Positions 1-10,998 of a DNA stretch of 64,000 nucleotides are shown here, piece after piece; position 1 is the stretch's first letter; every line of letters starts with the position of its first letter. The DNA is from Nicotiana tabacum (taxonomy: Eukaryota > Streptophyta > Magnoliopsida > Solanales > Solanaceae). Made by a program: the position numbers and the translations under genes. The stretch is from NCBI RefSeq assembly GCF_000715075.1, contig NC_134100.1:27748542-27812541 (forward strand). Reading direction: 5' to 3'. The notes under the pieces were generated by a model. The model saw only the letters and a list, made by a program, of their open reading frames with translations. It made no database searches and was not told where the DNA came from.

Positions 1-658
1 GACGTCCAAACGACGACGTTTTAGTCCAGTGTGATCTGGGCCGTTGATCTCAGATTGATCAACGGCCAAGATCACTTCCCCACAACCCACTGAGGAACCC
101 GACCCGTTTACACCCGGACCGAACCCAAACCCTCAACACTTGAAACGACACCGTTTCACTTAAGACCATCAGATCCAAACCGTAGATCTAGATTGATCTA
201 ACGGTTGAGATCAATTCACCCACTAACTATATAAGCCCAGATCCTTACCCTGCCCCCCCCATCCGACACCCAGCCTCCGTCTTCAACCTCATCCTCATCA
301 AACCCTAGAGCCGCCCCTGTATCCCCCACCATGAAAACCGGCGGCATGAACGCCGGTGACCTTCCCCTTAACACCCTAGAACCCCCTTGCCATCCTGAAC
401 ATGGATCTGTTAACCATGTAGTTCGAATCATCCCCTAGGTCCTCGAATCTTCATTTGAAGATTCGAGTCAAAACTCGGTTTACACCAACCAACCCCAGCT
501 TCACACCAGACACTCCCCAGACCCTCCTCGTGACCAAACCATACTTGGTTTGGTCCGAATCTGACCAGGGAAACATGAATCCCGGATCTGAGTTTTGGAA
601 CTTTGTAGCTCTTCATCACTGACCCATGTCCGTCCGAGCCTAAGAGATTAAGGTCTAA

Positions 659-710
659 TGGACCTTAATCGAAGTGTTTCTCATCTGAGAAACACTTCGA
701 TTAAAGTCCA
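659..710 (+). other. Near-perfect 25-bp inverted repeat (hairpin) in LTR B
   Basis: The arms at 659-683 and 686-710 are complementary over 25 bp with one mismatch; the core arm is CGAAGTGTTTCTCA against TGAGAAACACTTCG. A second possible stem (ATTAAGGTC/GACCTTAAT, about 647-669) shares the left arm, so the two folds exclude each other. A related hairpin sits in the LTR of element A at 13926-13967. The role is unknown. Confidence 0.75.
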
Positions 711-1454
711 TTCAGCCTTAAGAGAGGACTGTCCAAATCCGGGTTCAAACTTTTAACTTTTCAAGTTTAAGGTGAGTCTGCTTTCTTTCCTTTATTTGTT
801 TCAGTCCGTGTGATTTGTTTTAAGAGTCTGTTCATATTTGTTTTAAATTTTATCGACTTTTGTTTGTCCACTTTACTTGAACCTCTGTGTTTGTCTGAAT
901 CCCCCCTCCTATTCTGATAAGGCCTGTGTATTGGTTGTATTCCAAATTTGTACTGACTAACTGATTCCTTGAAGTATAATTCTGTTTAATTAGTATAAGT
1001 CGAGTCATGTGTCCTACACTTTTGAATGTCTGATTTTTGGCTACGATTGTGTATGTTAATGCTAATATAGTCGAGTCGACATGTGTCGTCAATTAGTTTC
1101 AACTGTCTGAGCAAAGTAAATCGATTTGCTTCTGTTGAACATTTGTTGAATCAATTAAGAACCAGTTTTGTTTACTTATAGCTGTTGAATTGGATCAGTA
1201 GTGCTTAAATTCTGAATCAGAGGGCATGTGCACTTGTGCGCAGCATGTGTATTGGTGCACCTCATGTGTTTTGTGCACAACCTGTTTTCCTGCATAAAAG
1301 GGCTTTTAATTTTAAAATGGTTTGACAGCACATGCTGTCAGACATATTCTACTGCCCATACTTGCTTTTAGTTAATAAAATGGAAAAGTTAAATCTGCCA
1401 GGGAAGGATGGGGTTTTAATACCTAATTAAACAGGCTGTTAAAAGGGGTGGTGT

Positions 1455-1475
1455 TGGGGCTTATAAGAGGGGCAC
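1455..1475 (+). promoter_or_regulatory. Putative TATA box of LTR B
   Basis: CTTATAAGAGG lies at about 1460-1470, followed by a purine-rich GAGAGA tract that would fall at the start of R. The corresponding place in LTR C has GTTATAAGAAG followed by a similar purine-rich tract. The placement is an inference; no transcription start can be read from the sequence. Confidence 0.4.
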
Positions 1476-3586
1476 ATTGAGAGATATAGAGAGAGAGGAT
1501 CAGAGGATATAGAGAGGATCAGAGGGGAAAAAGAAAAATAGATAGACTGTGAGGAATTCTTTGAAAGAGAGAGCTGGAATACACACTGATAGAGACACAC
1601 AGACAGAGCACACAGAGATAGAGAGAGATACTAAGAGGGAACATCTGAGAGTTCAAATTTTTTGGAAACAGAAAACTGGAAAAGAATTTTTGTCTGATAA
1701 CTCAGACAGACAAAACCAGAAGTTGCTTCCTTTCCTTTTGTTTCTGACTTCACTAAATCTGGACCTGTTCTGTGCAACACTGATTTCTCACAACTGAGTC
1801 TGCTTATTTGTTGTTTGTTCTACTCGAAAGTTTGGTTTAGTTGGGGTTGATCTCACTCCAATTGTTTTGTGAGTTGTGGTTGCTACTCTTCTGTTTCTTA
1901 GTGCTGTTGCTATACTGCCCTGCTGCTACTGTTAGTGCTGTTACTGCTGCTGCATTTGTTCATTGTTACTCTACTGATTGCCCTCTTCTTCAATTGCAAA
2001 TATTCCCAGGTACACAACCTTTGAACCATGTATTGTTGAAAGTTTGAAGTTGAAGCAGAAATAAAGAAATGAATATCAGTTTATGTTATAGCATTGGTGT
2101 AAAAAGATAGTTCGAATGTTAGTTGAGCCTGTATTTTTACTGCAAACTGCAAATATTCTGTATAAACTAGCATACATTCTGTTTAAGATGAACTGTTAGA
2201 TAGCATGGCTCAACAGTAATGACAGTATGACATAGACAGCATGTTTGATTTAGTATACATTCAGTTCAGTATAACACTTGTTTGGTTTAGTTATGACTGT
2301 ATAACATAGAGTCATGGTAAGCACTTGTATGTATTTTTCCTAGACCACTGAATTGACAAATCTGTGGTACTAGGTCCGGGGTAAATGTATCCCAAACAAA
2401 CTCTCATGCAGTCACATTAAGAGTTTGGCTATGAAGGCCAGCTTTACTGTCAGATTATGTGCTCCAATATAAGTTCGATATCGGGTTTCGGTATACATTC
2501 TTTGTTTCGAAATAATGTGATGATTGTTGAGAGAAACTAATAGTCATTTTGAGTTCATTTAGTAGTAATTTTCCTAATAAACAGCCGATTTCGTTTATCA
2601 ATTTCAAATAGGTTAGAGTGTTAAAATAGAACTTGGAGGTCGTTAAACATAACTCAATATATGTTGTTAGTTTGTTGCAATCTCACTTAGCAAATTAATA
2701 AGCGTATTCACTCGATGAAGACAAAGCATGAGGTAACCCTCACCTCATGAACAATCAATCAGGTAATCAAACAAGTTTAGGTTCGGCAAACATAATAAGG
2801 ATTCAGTCTGTATTTGTTCAAACAAGCAAAGTTCGGCATCGTCCTTCTCTTTAAAGATAAACGTAGTAGAAATGTAGCCACTGTAGGGTACCCTTCTAAA
2901 ATAATGAGACGAGCCTCGCCGAATAAAAATGCAAATTGCGGGGCCCTCAATAATTGATCATGATAAATACTTAGAATTTGGGACGGACTGTTTAGTGAAT
3001 TCCACTGCCTTCCCCAAAGATAATAACGCGTTTAGATTCTTTAGGCGCGACTTTAAGTAAATTATATTCTTAAAAATCGGGTGCACATTGATGTGACCCA
3101 AATCCAAGTCTCAACGGAGTCAAAATGTGTTAACAACTACGGGTGCATTGATTGTGACGTGGTTCGAGATGCATTTTCACGACGTTGTAATTCTATAAAA
3201 TAAATGATAATAATAAAAGCGTTTAAACTTAATAAAAGCACATAAGTCACAACCTGTATTTAAATCAGATATTTAGCCATTATAACAATTTAAGCGACCG
3301 TGCTAGAACCACGGGATTCGAGGGTGCCTAACACCTTCCCTCGGGTCAACAGAATTCCTTACTTAGAATTTCTGGTTCGCAGACTTCATTTGGAAAAGTC
3401 GAAAATTTCCTCGATTTGGGATTCAAGATAAATCGGTGACTTGGGACACCAAAAGCCAAACCTTTCCCAAGTGGCGACTCTGAATTAAATAAATAATCCC
3501 ATTTCGAATATTGTCACTTAAATTGGAAAAACTCCACTCGCGCATTTAACCCTTCGGGGCCTGGCGCACAAAAAGGAGGTGTGACA

Positions 3587-6500
3587 GTAACCATCCAATT
3601 GCTGGTTTTGGCCTCAGGCCCCACAAACTGTATGTCTGCTCTGCTGGAACCCTCTCCAACTTCTACCATATTGACATCAGCGAACAACCTTTCGAAACTC
3701 TGATTCAAATCCCCGTCCATCCCAATCAATGGTCCGAGAATTTTTGGGACCGGTGACCCCTTGGCACTTGCTCTAATAAAGGATCTTGAGAGACGCGATA
3801 TTGGTTTGGGAAGAAACCAAACTCTCTTCTTCATTTTCCGCGCTCGCTTTACATCTGCCGCAGTCGATTTGAACCCAGTCCAAAGGTCTCCAAATTCTTG
3901 GGCAAGGAGATAGGTTGGACAATCCCCTGAAGCTCAGCCCCCAGGCCTTTTCCCAGCACAAACCCATTACCCAGCATTTCTGAAACCATCATGACCGTTG
4001 CGGAAGCTATCCTAGGGTGCTGAATGATCTCACCCTCAGGAATCTTGTTTGCCGACACTGCATCAAAAATCTGGTAAACCCAGGGACCTTTGTCATCATT
4101 AGTCTCTATGAAGGGCACAATAGCGCCTCTCTGTCCTATTCGAACTTGACCATTTGATGCAATGTGGATGGCACCGCTTTGGCCGCGTGGATCCATGGTC
4201 GTCCCAACAGAAGGTTATAAGATACCGCGGCATCTAATACCTGGAACTCCATGGAAAACTGGACTGGACCGATGGTCAACTCAAGTATAATATCCCCCAC
4301 GGTGGCTGTTCCATTTCCATCAAATCCTCGGACGCAAATGCTGTTCTTGTGGATTCTACCGTGGTCGATCTTCGGTTGATTCAGGGTGGATAGTGGACAA
4401 ATATTGGCACTTGAGCCGTTATCCACCAGTGCCCGAGTAACTGCCGAATCTTCACATTTGACAGTCAAGTAGAGAGCTTTGTTATGTTCCGTGCCTTCCA
4501 CTGGCAGATCATCATCAGAGAATGTTACCCTGTTCACCTCAAAAATTTTGTTGGCAATTGTTTCAAGGTGGTTCACTGAAATTTCATTGGGCACATGGGC
4601 TTCATTCAGTATCTTCATCAGGGCCCGGCGATGTTCATCCGAATGGATCAGTAATGATAACAGCGAGATCTGGGCCGGTGTTTTCTTTAACTGTTCGACC
4701 ATGGAGTAATCCTGCACTTTCATCTTTTTCAAGAATTCCTCAGCTTCTTCTTCTGACACAGGTTTCTTTGTCACAGCTGGGTTGGATCTTCTCAACTCAA
4801 TTGGAGCAAAACACCGTCCTGATCGAGTCAGTCCCTGCGCCTCACAACTATCCTCCTCTACTTGTTTTCCCTTGTACATCACCACTGTCTTTTCATACTT
4901 CCAAGGCACGGCCTTGCTATCAATCATTGGCAGTTGGACTACCGGCTTTATGGTGACCAGTTCCCTGCATACCCTTTTCAACACAACTACGGGTGTGGGT
5001 GATGTCCCTGATATTACCAATTTGGCTGGCTCTGGTTTCTTTGTTGCGGTGGACGAACTCTTTCCCAATATCACCACCGGCTTTACACCTTCCTCCTGCA
5101 ATTGTACCCCTGGTCTTCCACCGGTCGATTCTTCTTTCGGAGCGGCTTGGATTGTCATAACTGTCTCTGATGGTTTCATTGGCTCTCCTACCTCATATAC
5201 CAACTCGATCATGTGAGCTTCGTGGTGTACTGGCAATGGGTTCTGGTTGATGTTGGGCGCCTCCAGCGCCTGGACCTCGATTTTGTTGGCATCAATAAGA
5301 TCTTGTATTGCCTGCCTCAGCCTCCAACATTTTTCGGTATCATGCCCCAGCATTCCTGAGCAGTACTCGCAGCTTATCGATCGGTCCAAATTTTGGGGTG
5401 GGGGGTTTGGCTCTCTAGGCTCGACAGGACTCACCAAACCTAGCCGCCTCAATTTGTGGAACACGGCGGTATAGGTCTCTCCCAACTCAGTAAAAGCTCT
5501 ATGTCTCTGTAGCCTGTCATTTCTAGCAGCTTGACTTCCTCGAAAGCCCGCCCCTGGAGGGTTCCTGTATGCTCTTGGTGGAGGGTAGGCATTTTGTGGT
5601 GGAGGGTATGTGTTTTGTGGTGGTGCATATGTGTTTTGGGGGGCTGGCGCGCGCCATTGCGGGCGAACCGGAGGCTGAGTGTATATTTGGGCTTGGTGCA
5701 CGGAGAAGTGTGGTTCTTGAGTTGGATAGTAGTGTTGTGGCGGGCTATATGCGTAATTTGGCCTGTGGGGTCTGGGTTGGTTGTAGTATGGTTTGCCGGA
5801 CCTGGACCAACTGCCGGCCTCAACCGTGGCGACTTCTTCTTTCTTCCTCCTCCCCAGCGCACCTCCCATGCCGCTCTGAATAGCCTGGGTCGTTGCCTTG
5901 AGTGCTGAGTAATTCAGGATTTTATCAGACCTCAGCCCCTCCTCGATCATAACCCCTATCTTTACTACTTCATTGAAGGATTTTCCAACCGTCGTCACCA
6001 AGTGACCAAAGTAAGTTGGATCCAGCATTTGCAGGAAGTAGTCCACCATTTCTCCCTCTCTCATGGGAAGATCAACCCTGGCTGCCTGTTCTCTCCAGTG
6101 GAAACCAAACTCGCAAAAGCTTTCCCCAGGTTTCTTTTCGGTCCTCAGCAATGTGAGACGGTCAGGGACTATCTCGAGATTGTATTGAAAGTGACCCGCG
6201 AAAGCCTGCGCTAGATCATCCCAAGTGTACCATCTGCTGGAATCCTGCCTGGTATACCATTCCAATGCCGATCCACTCAAGCTTTGACCGAAATAAGCTA
6301 TCAGTAGCTCATCTTTGCCGCCTGCCCCTCTCATTTTGCTACAAAAGCCCCGCAAATGTGCCATGGGATCACCGTGCCCTTCATATAAATCAAACTTAGG
6401 CATCTTGAACCCAGCCGGGAGTTGGACGTCCGGGAAAGGGCATAGATCCTTGTAGGCCACACTGACCTGGTTGCCCAATCCATGCAGGCTCCTGAAGGAT

Positions 6501-6994
6501 TGCTCCAGGCTTTTGAACTTCCTCATTACCTCATCTTGCTCTGGGACCTTAACCGGCTTTTCAATCTCCGCCGGTACCTCTAAGTGCAGATTGTAGGTAT
6601 GGGGTTCTGGGGCATTGAATGTGGGTTCAGGGGGATAGTATTGCGTATCGTGAGCTTGAAATAACGGCTCGCTGGTTGATCTTTGCAGGGTGGCTGATGT
6701 GGGTCCCATAAAAGTGGGAACATTTGGTGTTGGGAGAGGTTGATGGGGTGGTGGAGCTTGGGAATCATGGGGGCTTCTCTCCTGATGATAGCAGTGATTC
6801 GGGAGGCTTGTTGAAGGGCCAGAGTGAGGGTATTCCGACATATGCCCTAGTGGTTCAGGGCTCTTTTGTGCTTTGGCCAAAGCTAACTGCATTGCATTCA
6901 TCTAAAGTCCCATCCTTTCTATTTTTTCCATCGCTTCTTTCAACAACTGGCTTACCGGTCTTTCTTCCTCGGTATTATTTTCTGAAGTAGTCAT
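3587..6994 (-). pseudogene. gag-protease of Ogre/Tat-type element A, disabled
   Basis: The probable original start is the ATG at 6994. The first 30 codons end in a TAG at 6904-6902, and an open stretch of 921 codons resumes with ATG at 6901. It carries a Ty3/gypsy gag core (about residues 200-330 of the long ORF, with EWYTRQ and ERLRTEK-like segments), a proline/tyrosine-rich linker, a knuckle-like motif CX2CX5HX4C (CEYCSGMLGHDTEKC, about residue 509; one residue longer than the usual CCHC spacing) and a retropepsin-type site (LVDNGSSAN, about residue 823). The frame stops at TAG 4138-4136, where Ogre relatives carry a tryptophan. The protease tail (VPFIE, DDKGPWVYQ, MVSEMLGNGFVLGKGLG) then continues in another frame at 4147-3849. 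A further fragment in a third frame (3834-3587; KRVWFLPKP, SFERLFADVNMVEVG) leads toward RT and is cut off by LTR B. Gag would form the particle and the protease would mature it; this copy cannot make either properly. Confidence 0.9.
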
Positions 6995-7313
6995 GCTTGT
7001 TGGTACTGGTCCTTTGGATCTGGTTTGATAAGGGTGTGTTGCCAGAATGCTTTAACAACTAACTGTCTGGTATTTGTGGAAAACAACAAACTTGTTAGCG
7101 TTAGAGTTTAACAGATTTGATAATAGCACATTAGGGATGCAATGCTCCTAGGCAGTTAACCATTTCTAACATGCTTTGCTTCAAACGCATGTGTCATCCC
7201 GGCTTGCTTATTTGCACCTTTAAAGTGCTTTGGGAACCCCTGTATTTCTTTCCATTATTCTTTCCTTTTCTTTCTCTTTCTTTCTCTTTATTTTTTCCTT
7301 TCTTTTTAGTGGC
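6995..7313 (-). other. Spacer between structured RNA motif and gag of element A
   Basis: Leader of gag with no supported ORF. It includes a long A/G-rich stretch on the coding strand (7255-7310; T/C-rich on the plus strand) directly downstream of the RNA motif. Similar purine-rich runs follow the motif in element C (22775-22815). Confidence 0.5.
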
Positions 7314-7377
7314 GGTCGAATCTTTTGTGGATTGCCTACGTATCACGTCCCTGCGTGAATCAGACCGGGCGTAGTTC
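7314..7377 (-). other. Structured RNA motif, copy 1 (upstream of gag, element A)
   Basis: On the minus strand the order is GAA, P1 CTACG, pseudoknot arm GGTC, TGAT, P2 TCACG-loop-CGTGA, P1' CGTAG, GC, P3 AATC-loop-GATT, C, pseudoknot arm GACC. All four helices pair perfectly. The motif ends about 320 nt before the original gag ATG. Five other copies lie in this window (9942, 21854, 22706, 24649, 28906). I do not know a named RNA family that matches. Confidence 0.7.
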
Positions 7378-7578
7378 TGCCACAAAGTAAAGGCACAAAA
7401 ATTCTTTTGGAATCATTCAATTCATCACCAAAATTTGCTATTACAAATTACTTATCTCAAACAAAGAACAACAATAGTACAGATTCCAAAGTTCTTAATC
7501 TGACTCGATGAAAAGAAAAAGAAAACAACATATGGGAAGACAATAAAGCCAACAAACAAGACTCGAACTAGGGATACA

Positions 7579-9624
7579 TTAAAATTCCAACTTAGGGGAT
7601 CGCGAGGCATCGTTCGACCTTTCTGCAGACTTTGGTGTAAGGCCTCTCTGCAAGCTCTTCAACTCATTCATGATCCGGTGGACGTAGCCCATGATGGAAG
7701 CAAAGAGGGTATCCCGAGGTATTTGCTCACATGCTAGGCATCTCATGTATATGTAGTGCCCAATATCATCAATCCTTCCTCGAATGTTGTCCCTCTCAAC
7801 GAACAATTGCTCTATTCGTCGGTTCTTTAATCCCAGTGCTTGAGCATTGTCGGCGAGTCGATCCTGGAACTTCTCCATTTGTCTTTCCATTCTGGTCATC
7901 GTATCGTAACAGCGCCTTCTGTCAGCTTGGGCATCTCGTGCTTGTTTGAAGATCCGCTCCTGAAGAGTGGAGTTCGTTTTCCTTAATATTCCGATGCTCA
8001 TTTCAGAATCCCTTATGACTTGTTGCAGATGCTTCCTCCGGGCCAATGTACCTTTTGCCCATCTGACCTTTATTCTTGCTATGCAAGCTTCCGATCTCTC
8101 TAATTCTTCTCGGCTTTTGCTGACTTGATTTCTCAACTCTGCTATCAATCTTTCGTCGGAGCGACGTTCCTGTCGGTCGCTGTTACTCTTACTGACTTGG
8201 CAAATGCGGGCTTTCAGTGTCTGATTTTCTTTGGCTAATTTGTTCTTTTCACCCTGATCAGAGGCGACTTGCACGTTGTTCTCAAATATAATCCTTTCAA
8301 CTTGTCGCTTTAGCTTCCCGATTTCAGCCCGGTAGCCTTCCTCCCTCCTTAACCAGCCCCACTGCTCCTGCGAATCATCCGTAAATTGTTGGACGTGAGC
8401 TCTTTTAGCAGGTCTCTGACAAATCTGGAACCTTCTCTCGAACCAAACATCGTACTTTGGGTCTACCTCACCCTTAGCCAGTTCTCGAACCATAGTCTTG
8501 GGCTCCAAGAATCTACATTCGTGCCACAGCTTTCTAATCTTTCCTTCGGGAAGTATGACTCCTGGGCTCAGCTCAATGGCGTGCTTGCTTAGATCTTCAT
8601 CAGTGGGAATTACTTGAACTCTTCCTAGCTGGCGCAATACCCGATGAGGAGCATATGGTTGGATGCTGCGAAGTCCCATCAAAAGAATATGACATTCCTC
8701 GGCCGCCATGTATATTACCTCCGTATCGGTCAACCACCCAAATGCCCACTCAATTTGGTCGGCTGTTGTTGACCTCAAACGTGTAAGCCATGCTTTGACA
8801 CCTTCGGGGAATACGACGCCTGTCATTCGTTTCTCAAAACCGGTGATACAGTTCCTCTCGGTCAACCCGTGGTTCATGTATCCTGCTCGGTGACAGAGGT
8901 GTTCTTGCATCCACAACTGGAGTAACAAATTGCATCCCTGGAAGAACTTGCCTCCTTCTCGGCATATAGTTAAATCTCGGTAGATTTCAGACAAAATCAA
9001 AGGAACCACAGTGCTGTCAGTTCTTTTGATTGCAACATCGGCCATCCCCACAAGGGCTATCTCTACTTTCTTATCTTTGCGGGGACAAATCACGATTCCC
9101 AGGAATGCCGTGATGAATGCCAAAGTACGTCTTGCTTCCCACTTGTTTCTGTTCCCAACATGAATTAGTCCGAGGTTTGGTTCTTCAAAACCCTGAGGAG
9201 TACCATACCGTTGATATAGGAATTGGAGAGCACAACATCCTCTTGACAAATCATCATTTTGCACCTTCCGACTAATGCTTAGCAAATCCAAAAACGCGTG
9301 CGGAGATACTGGCCTTGGTGAAAGTAAATACTGTCCTCTTAGTTTCCCATTCAATCCCGCATATCCGGCGACTTCCTCTAGTGTAGGTGAAAGTTCCAAG
9401 TCAACAAAACGGAATACATTGCGGGTTGGGTCCCAGAACGGTATTAGAGCTTCGAGGATATCTGTCCTTGGCTTGATGTTTAGTAGATTGACAAAACCTC
9501 CCAATACTCTTCCCACTATCTCTTTACTATCGGCTTCCAGATCGTTCCACCATATGTGGAGTTGTAGAGGGACCTCGCTAAAGACTGAGAATGGTTCATT
9601 TTGATTTGTGCTCATCCTGCACAT
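7579..9624 (-). CDS. Ogre-type ORF1 protein, 681 aa, uninterrupted
   Basis: Uninterrupted 681-codon frame between the 5' LTR/PBS and gag, the position of the extra ORF1 that defines Ogre-type Tat elements. The start is MCRM at 9624; the Met at residue 4 (MSTNQNEP) may be the real one. The N-terminal two thirds (WWNDL, DPTRNVFRF, DLELSPTLEEVAGYAGL, FITAFLGIVICPR, EWAFGWLTDTEV) look like the plant mobile domain-like region found in Ogre ORF1 proteins. The last third, from about residue 430, is rich in K/E/R/Q with heptad-like spacing and probably forms a coiled coil. Ogre ORF1 function is not established. It is the only long retroelement frame in the window without a stop, while the adjacent gag-pro is broken. 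Structured RNA motifs sit on both sides (7314 and 9942). Confidence 0.85.
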   Translation of the reverse strand: MCRMSTNQNEPFSVFSEVPLQLHIWWNDLEADSKEIVGRVLGGFVNLLNIKPRTDILEALIPFWDPTRNVFRFVDLELSPTLEEVAGYAGLNGKLRGQYLLSPRPVSPHAFLDLLSISRKVQNDDLSRGCCALQFLYQRYGTPQGFEEPNLGLIHVGNRNKWEARRTLAFITAFLGIVICPRKDKKVEIALVGMADVAIKRTDSTVVPLILSEIYRDLTICREGGKFFQGCNLLLQLWMQEHLCHRAGYMNHGLTERNCITGFEKRMTGVVFPEGVKAWLTRLRSTTADQIEWAFGWLTDTEVIYMAAEECHILLMGLRSIQPYAPHRVLRQLGRVQVIPTDEDLSKHAIELSPGVILPEGKIRKLWHECRFLEPKTMVRELAKGEVDPKYDVWFERRFQICQRPAKRAHVQQFTDDSQEQWGWLRREEGYRAEIGKLKRQVERIIFENNVQVASDQGEKNKLAKENQTLKARICQVSKSNSDRQERRSDERLIAELRNQVSKSREELERSEACIARIKVRWAKGTLARRKHLQQVIRDSEMSIGILRKTNSTLQERIFKQARDAQADRRRCYDTMTRMERQMEKFQDRLADNAQALGLKNRRIEQLFVERDNIRGRIDDIGHYIYMRCLACEQIPRDTLFASIMGYVHRIMNELKSLQRGLTPKSAERSNDASRSPKLEF

Positions 9625-9941
9625 TTATTAAGGTAATTAAAGAAAGAAGACTTTTATTAGACTCAAAACAGAACTATCTATATTTGATTTTGTTTTGAAT
9701 TTTGAAGATGAAGGACTCGGTTTTCAGATACGGCCTTTCAACACTTCAGGGACGAAGATTTTAAGGCTGTGTGGGTATACCGATCAAAAAATCAACAAAA
9801 ATGGCCGTCTGTGCAAATTCAAGCCTTCCGGCGTCCCTTTCGGGAGTACTTGGTTATTTATGGCGAAACAGCCTGACTAGATTTATTTCTGATGAGATTA
9901 GCATTTGAAATGTTTTTTTTGGTTATCTTAGCAAAAGGGGA

Positions 9942-10005
9942 AGTTGAACCCGATTAGGGCTGCCTACGTATCTCACATCCGGTGAGAATCAAACCGGCGT
10001 AGTTC
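9942..10005 (-). other. Structured RNA motif, copy 2 (upstream of ORF1, element A)
   Basis: Minus strand: GAA, P1 CTACG/CGTAG, pseudoknot arm GGTT with AACT (one G-U pair), P2 TCTCAC/GTGAGA with loop CGGAT, P3 AGCCC/GGGTT with loop TAATC (one G-U pair). It ends about 320 nt upstream of the ORF1 start at 9624. It has the same architecture as the copy before gag but different stem sequences. Confidence 0.7.
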
Positions 10006-10980
10006 GCCTAATTAAACAAACAATTTTGAAGTACTTTAAGAAAAATAAAAATAAAAATAAATAAAATAAGGAAAAAAAACTATTACCTTGATTTTTTTAT
10101 TTTATATATATATTTTTTCTTTTTTTTCTTTTTAACCTATTTTTGCTTCTGTTGGCAAATAAACTAAAACAAAAATCAAGACTCTTTTCCCATAACAAAA
10201 CAAGTTATTTTTCTCATTTTTTCATTTCTGCAGATCGGACAAACTAAAAATGATAGACTCTTTTTTTTTGAATAAAACAAACTATATTAAAAGTAAAATA
10301 TTTTTCTCAAAATTTTGTCAGAGTTTCGACGCTATTTGGACATTGTTATTTTTTAAACAGAAGATTAACCTATACACTGCTATTTCTCAAAACTAATAAT
10401 TTTTTTTTTCATATTCAAAGCCGGTCGTCATGCAAGTCCAAAACAAATAAATGCACAGCGTTGAGTAAGATGCATCAGGATGGTCTTTTATGTTTCAGGT
10501 TGCTATTCCTAGACGGACCCAACCCCTGTGTTGAGTCCCCTAAGTCAAAAAATGCACATGATGCAGACAAGCGTTCCTACTAGGGATCCGGCACGTGGCT
10601 TTGTTATACTAGGTTCAGAACCTGGGTGTTTGCTCTAGACCTGGCTTACCCGAGCGGACAGCTCGAGCCGGGGGGCAGCGTACCGGGAATACAGAAGCTT
10701 CACCGGCTTAGCAACTTGTCCGAACCTCGTTCTAAATTGGGATTTGACACTATACAGAAAAGAAGTCATACGAAGTACACCCTTCTTCATGATTCAGAAG
10801 ACTCAGAGAGAAGATGGGTTTCGGCACAATTTATATACAGTTCACAAAATATCAAAGCGGTAAAAGCAGTTAGTTAGCACATTAAGCACAAATCATGTAA
10901 CGAAATCAGATAAAGACAAACATAACAATTTATTCTAAGCTCGATTTCTAACCCTAGACCAGTGGTTCTGGGTTTCCTTA
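10006..10980 (-). other. 5' leader of element A
   Basis: Non-coding leader between the PBS and the first RNA motif. The plus-strand sequence around 10430-10760 matches in reverse the leader of element C (about 20990-21310), so it is a conserved part of this Ogre-like group. The stretch 10020-10420 is very A/T-rich with several homopolymer runs. The small ORF at 10626-10877 is not supported. Confidence 0.7.
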
Positions 10981-10998
10981 TCCCCAGCAGAGTCGCCA
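10981..10998 (-). other. Primer binding site of element A
   Basis: The minus strand reads TGGCGACTCTGCTGGGGA, four bases past the LTR end. This is the PBS type described for Ogre elements, assigned in the literature to tRNA-Arg. It is identical to the PBS of element C at 20766-20783. Confidence 0.85.

Larger units (their letters stand above)
1..3586 (+). mobile_element. LTR of Ogre/Tat-type element B, left end outside window
   Basis: Plus-oriented LTR ending in GGAGGTGTGACA at 3586, the same terminus as the other Ogre-like LTRs here (11003, 20761, 33257). Its 5' end lies left of the window; compared with the roughly 4.17 kb LTRs of A and C, about 0.6 kb is missing. It holds a TATA-like box near 1460, a GA-rich stretch at 1475-1640, a long hairpin at 659-710, the shared CAGGTACACAAC at 2007-2018 and a conserved U5 block at about 3301-3385. 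It cuts the minus-strand reading frame of element A at 3587, so it inserted after A. GTAAC (3587-3591) is the candidate target duplication, whose partner is out of view. It could be a solo LTR or the 3' LTR of a complete element. Short ORFs at 1549-1797 and 1841-2047 are low complexity and not called as genes. Confidence 0.85.

Noticed and set aside
5449..5908. Overlapping frames of 104-137 codons on both strands
   Set aside because: Shadow frames of the gag linker of element A, which is proline/tyrosine-rich and therefore open in several frames.
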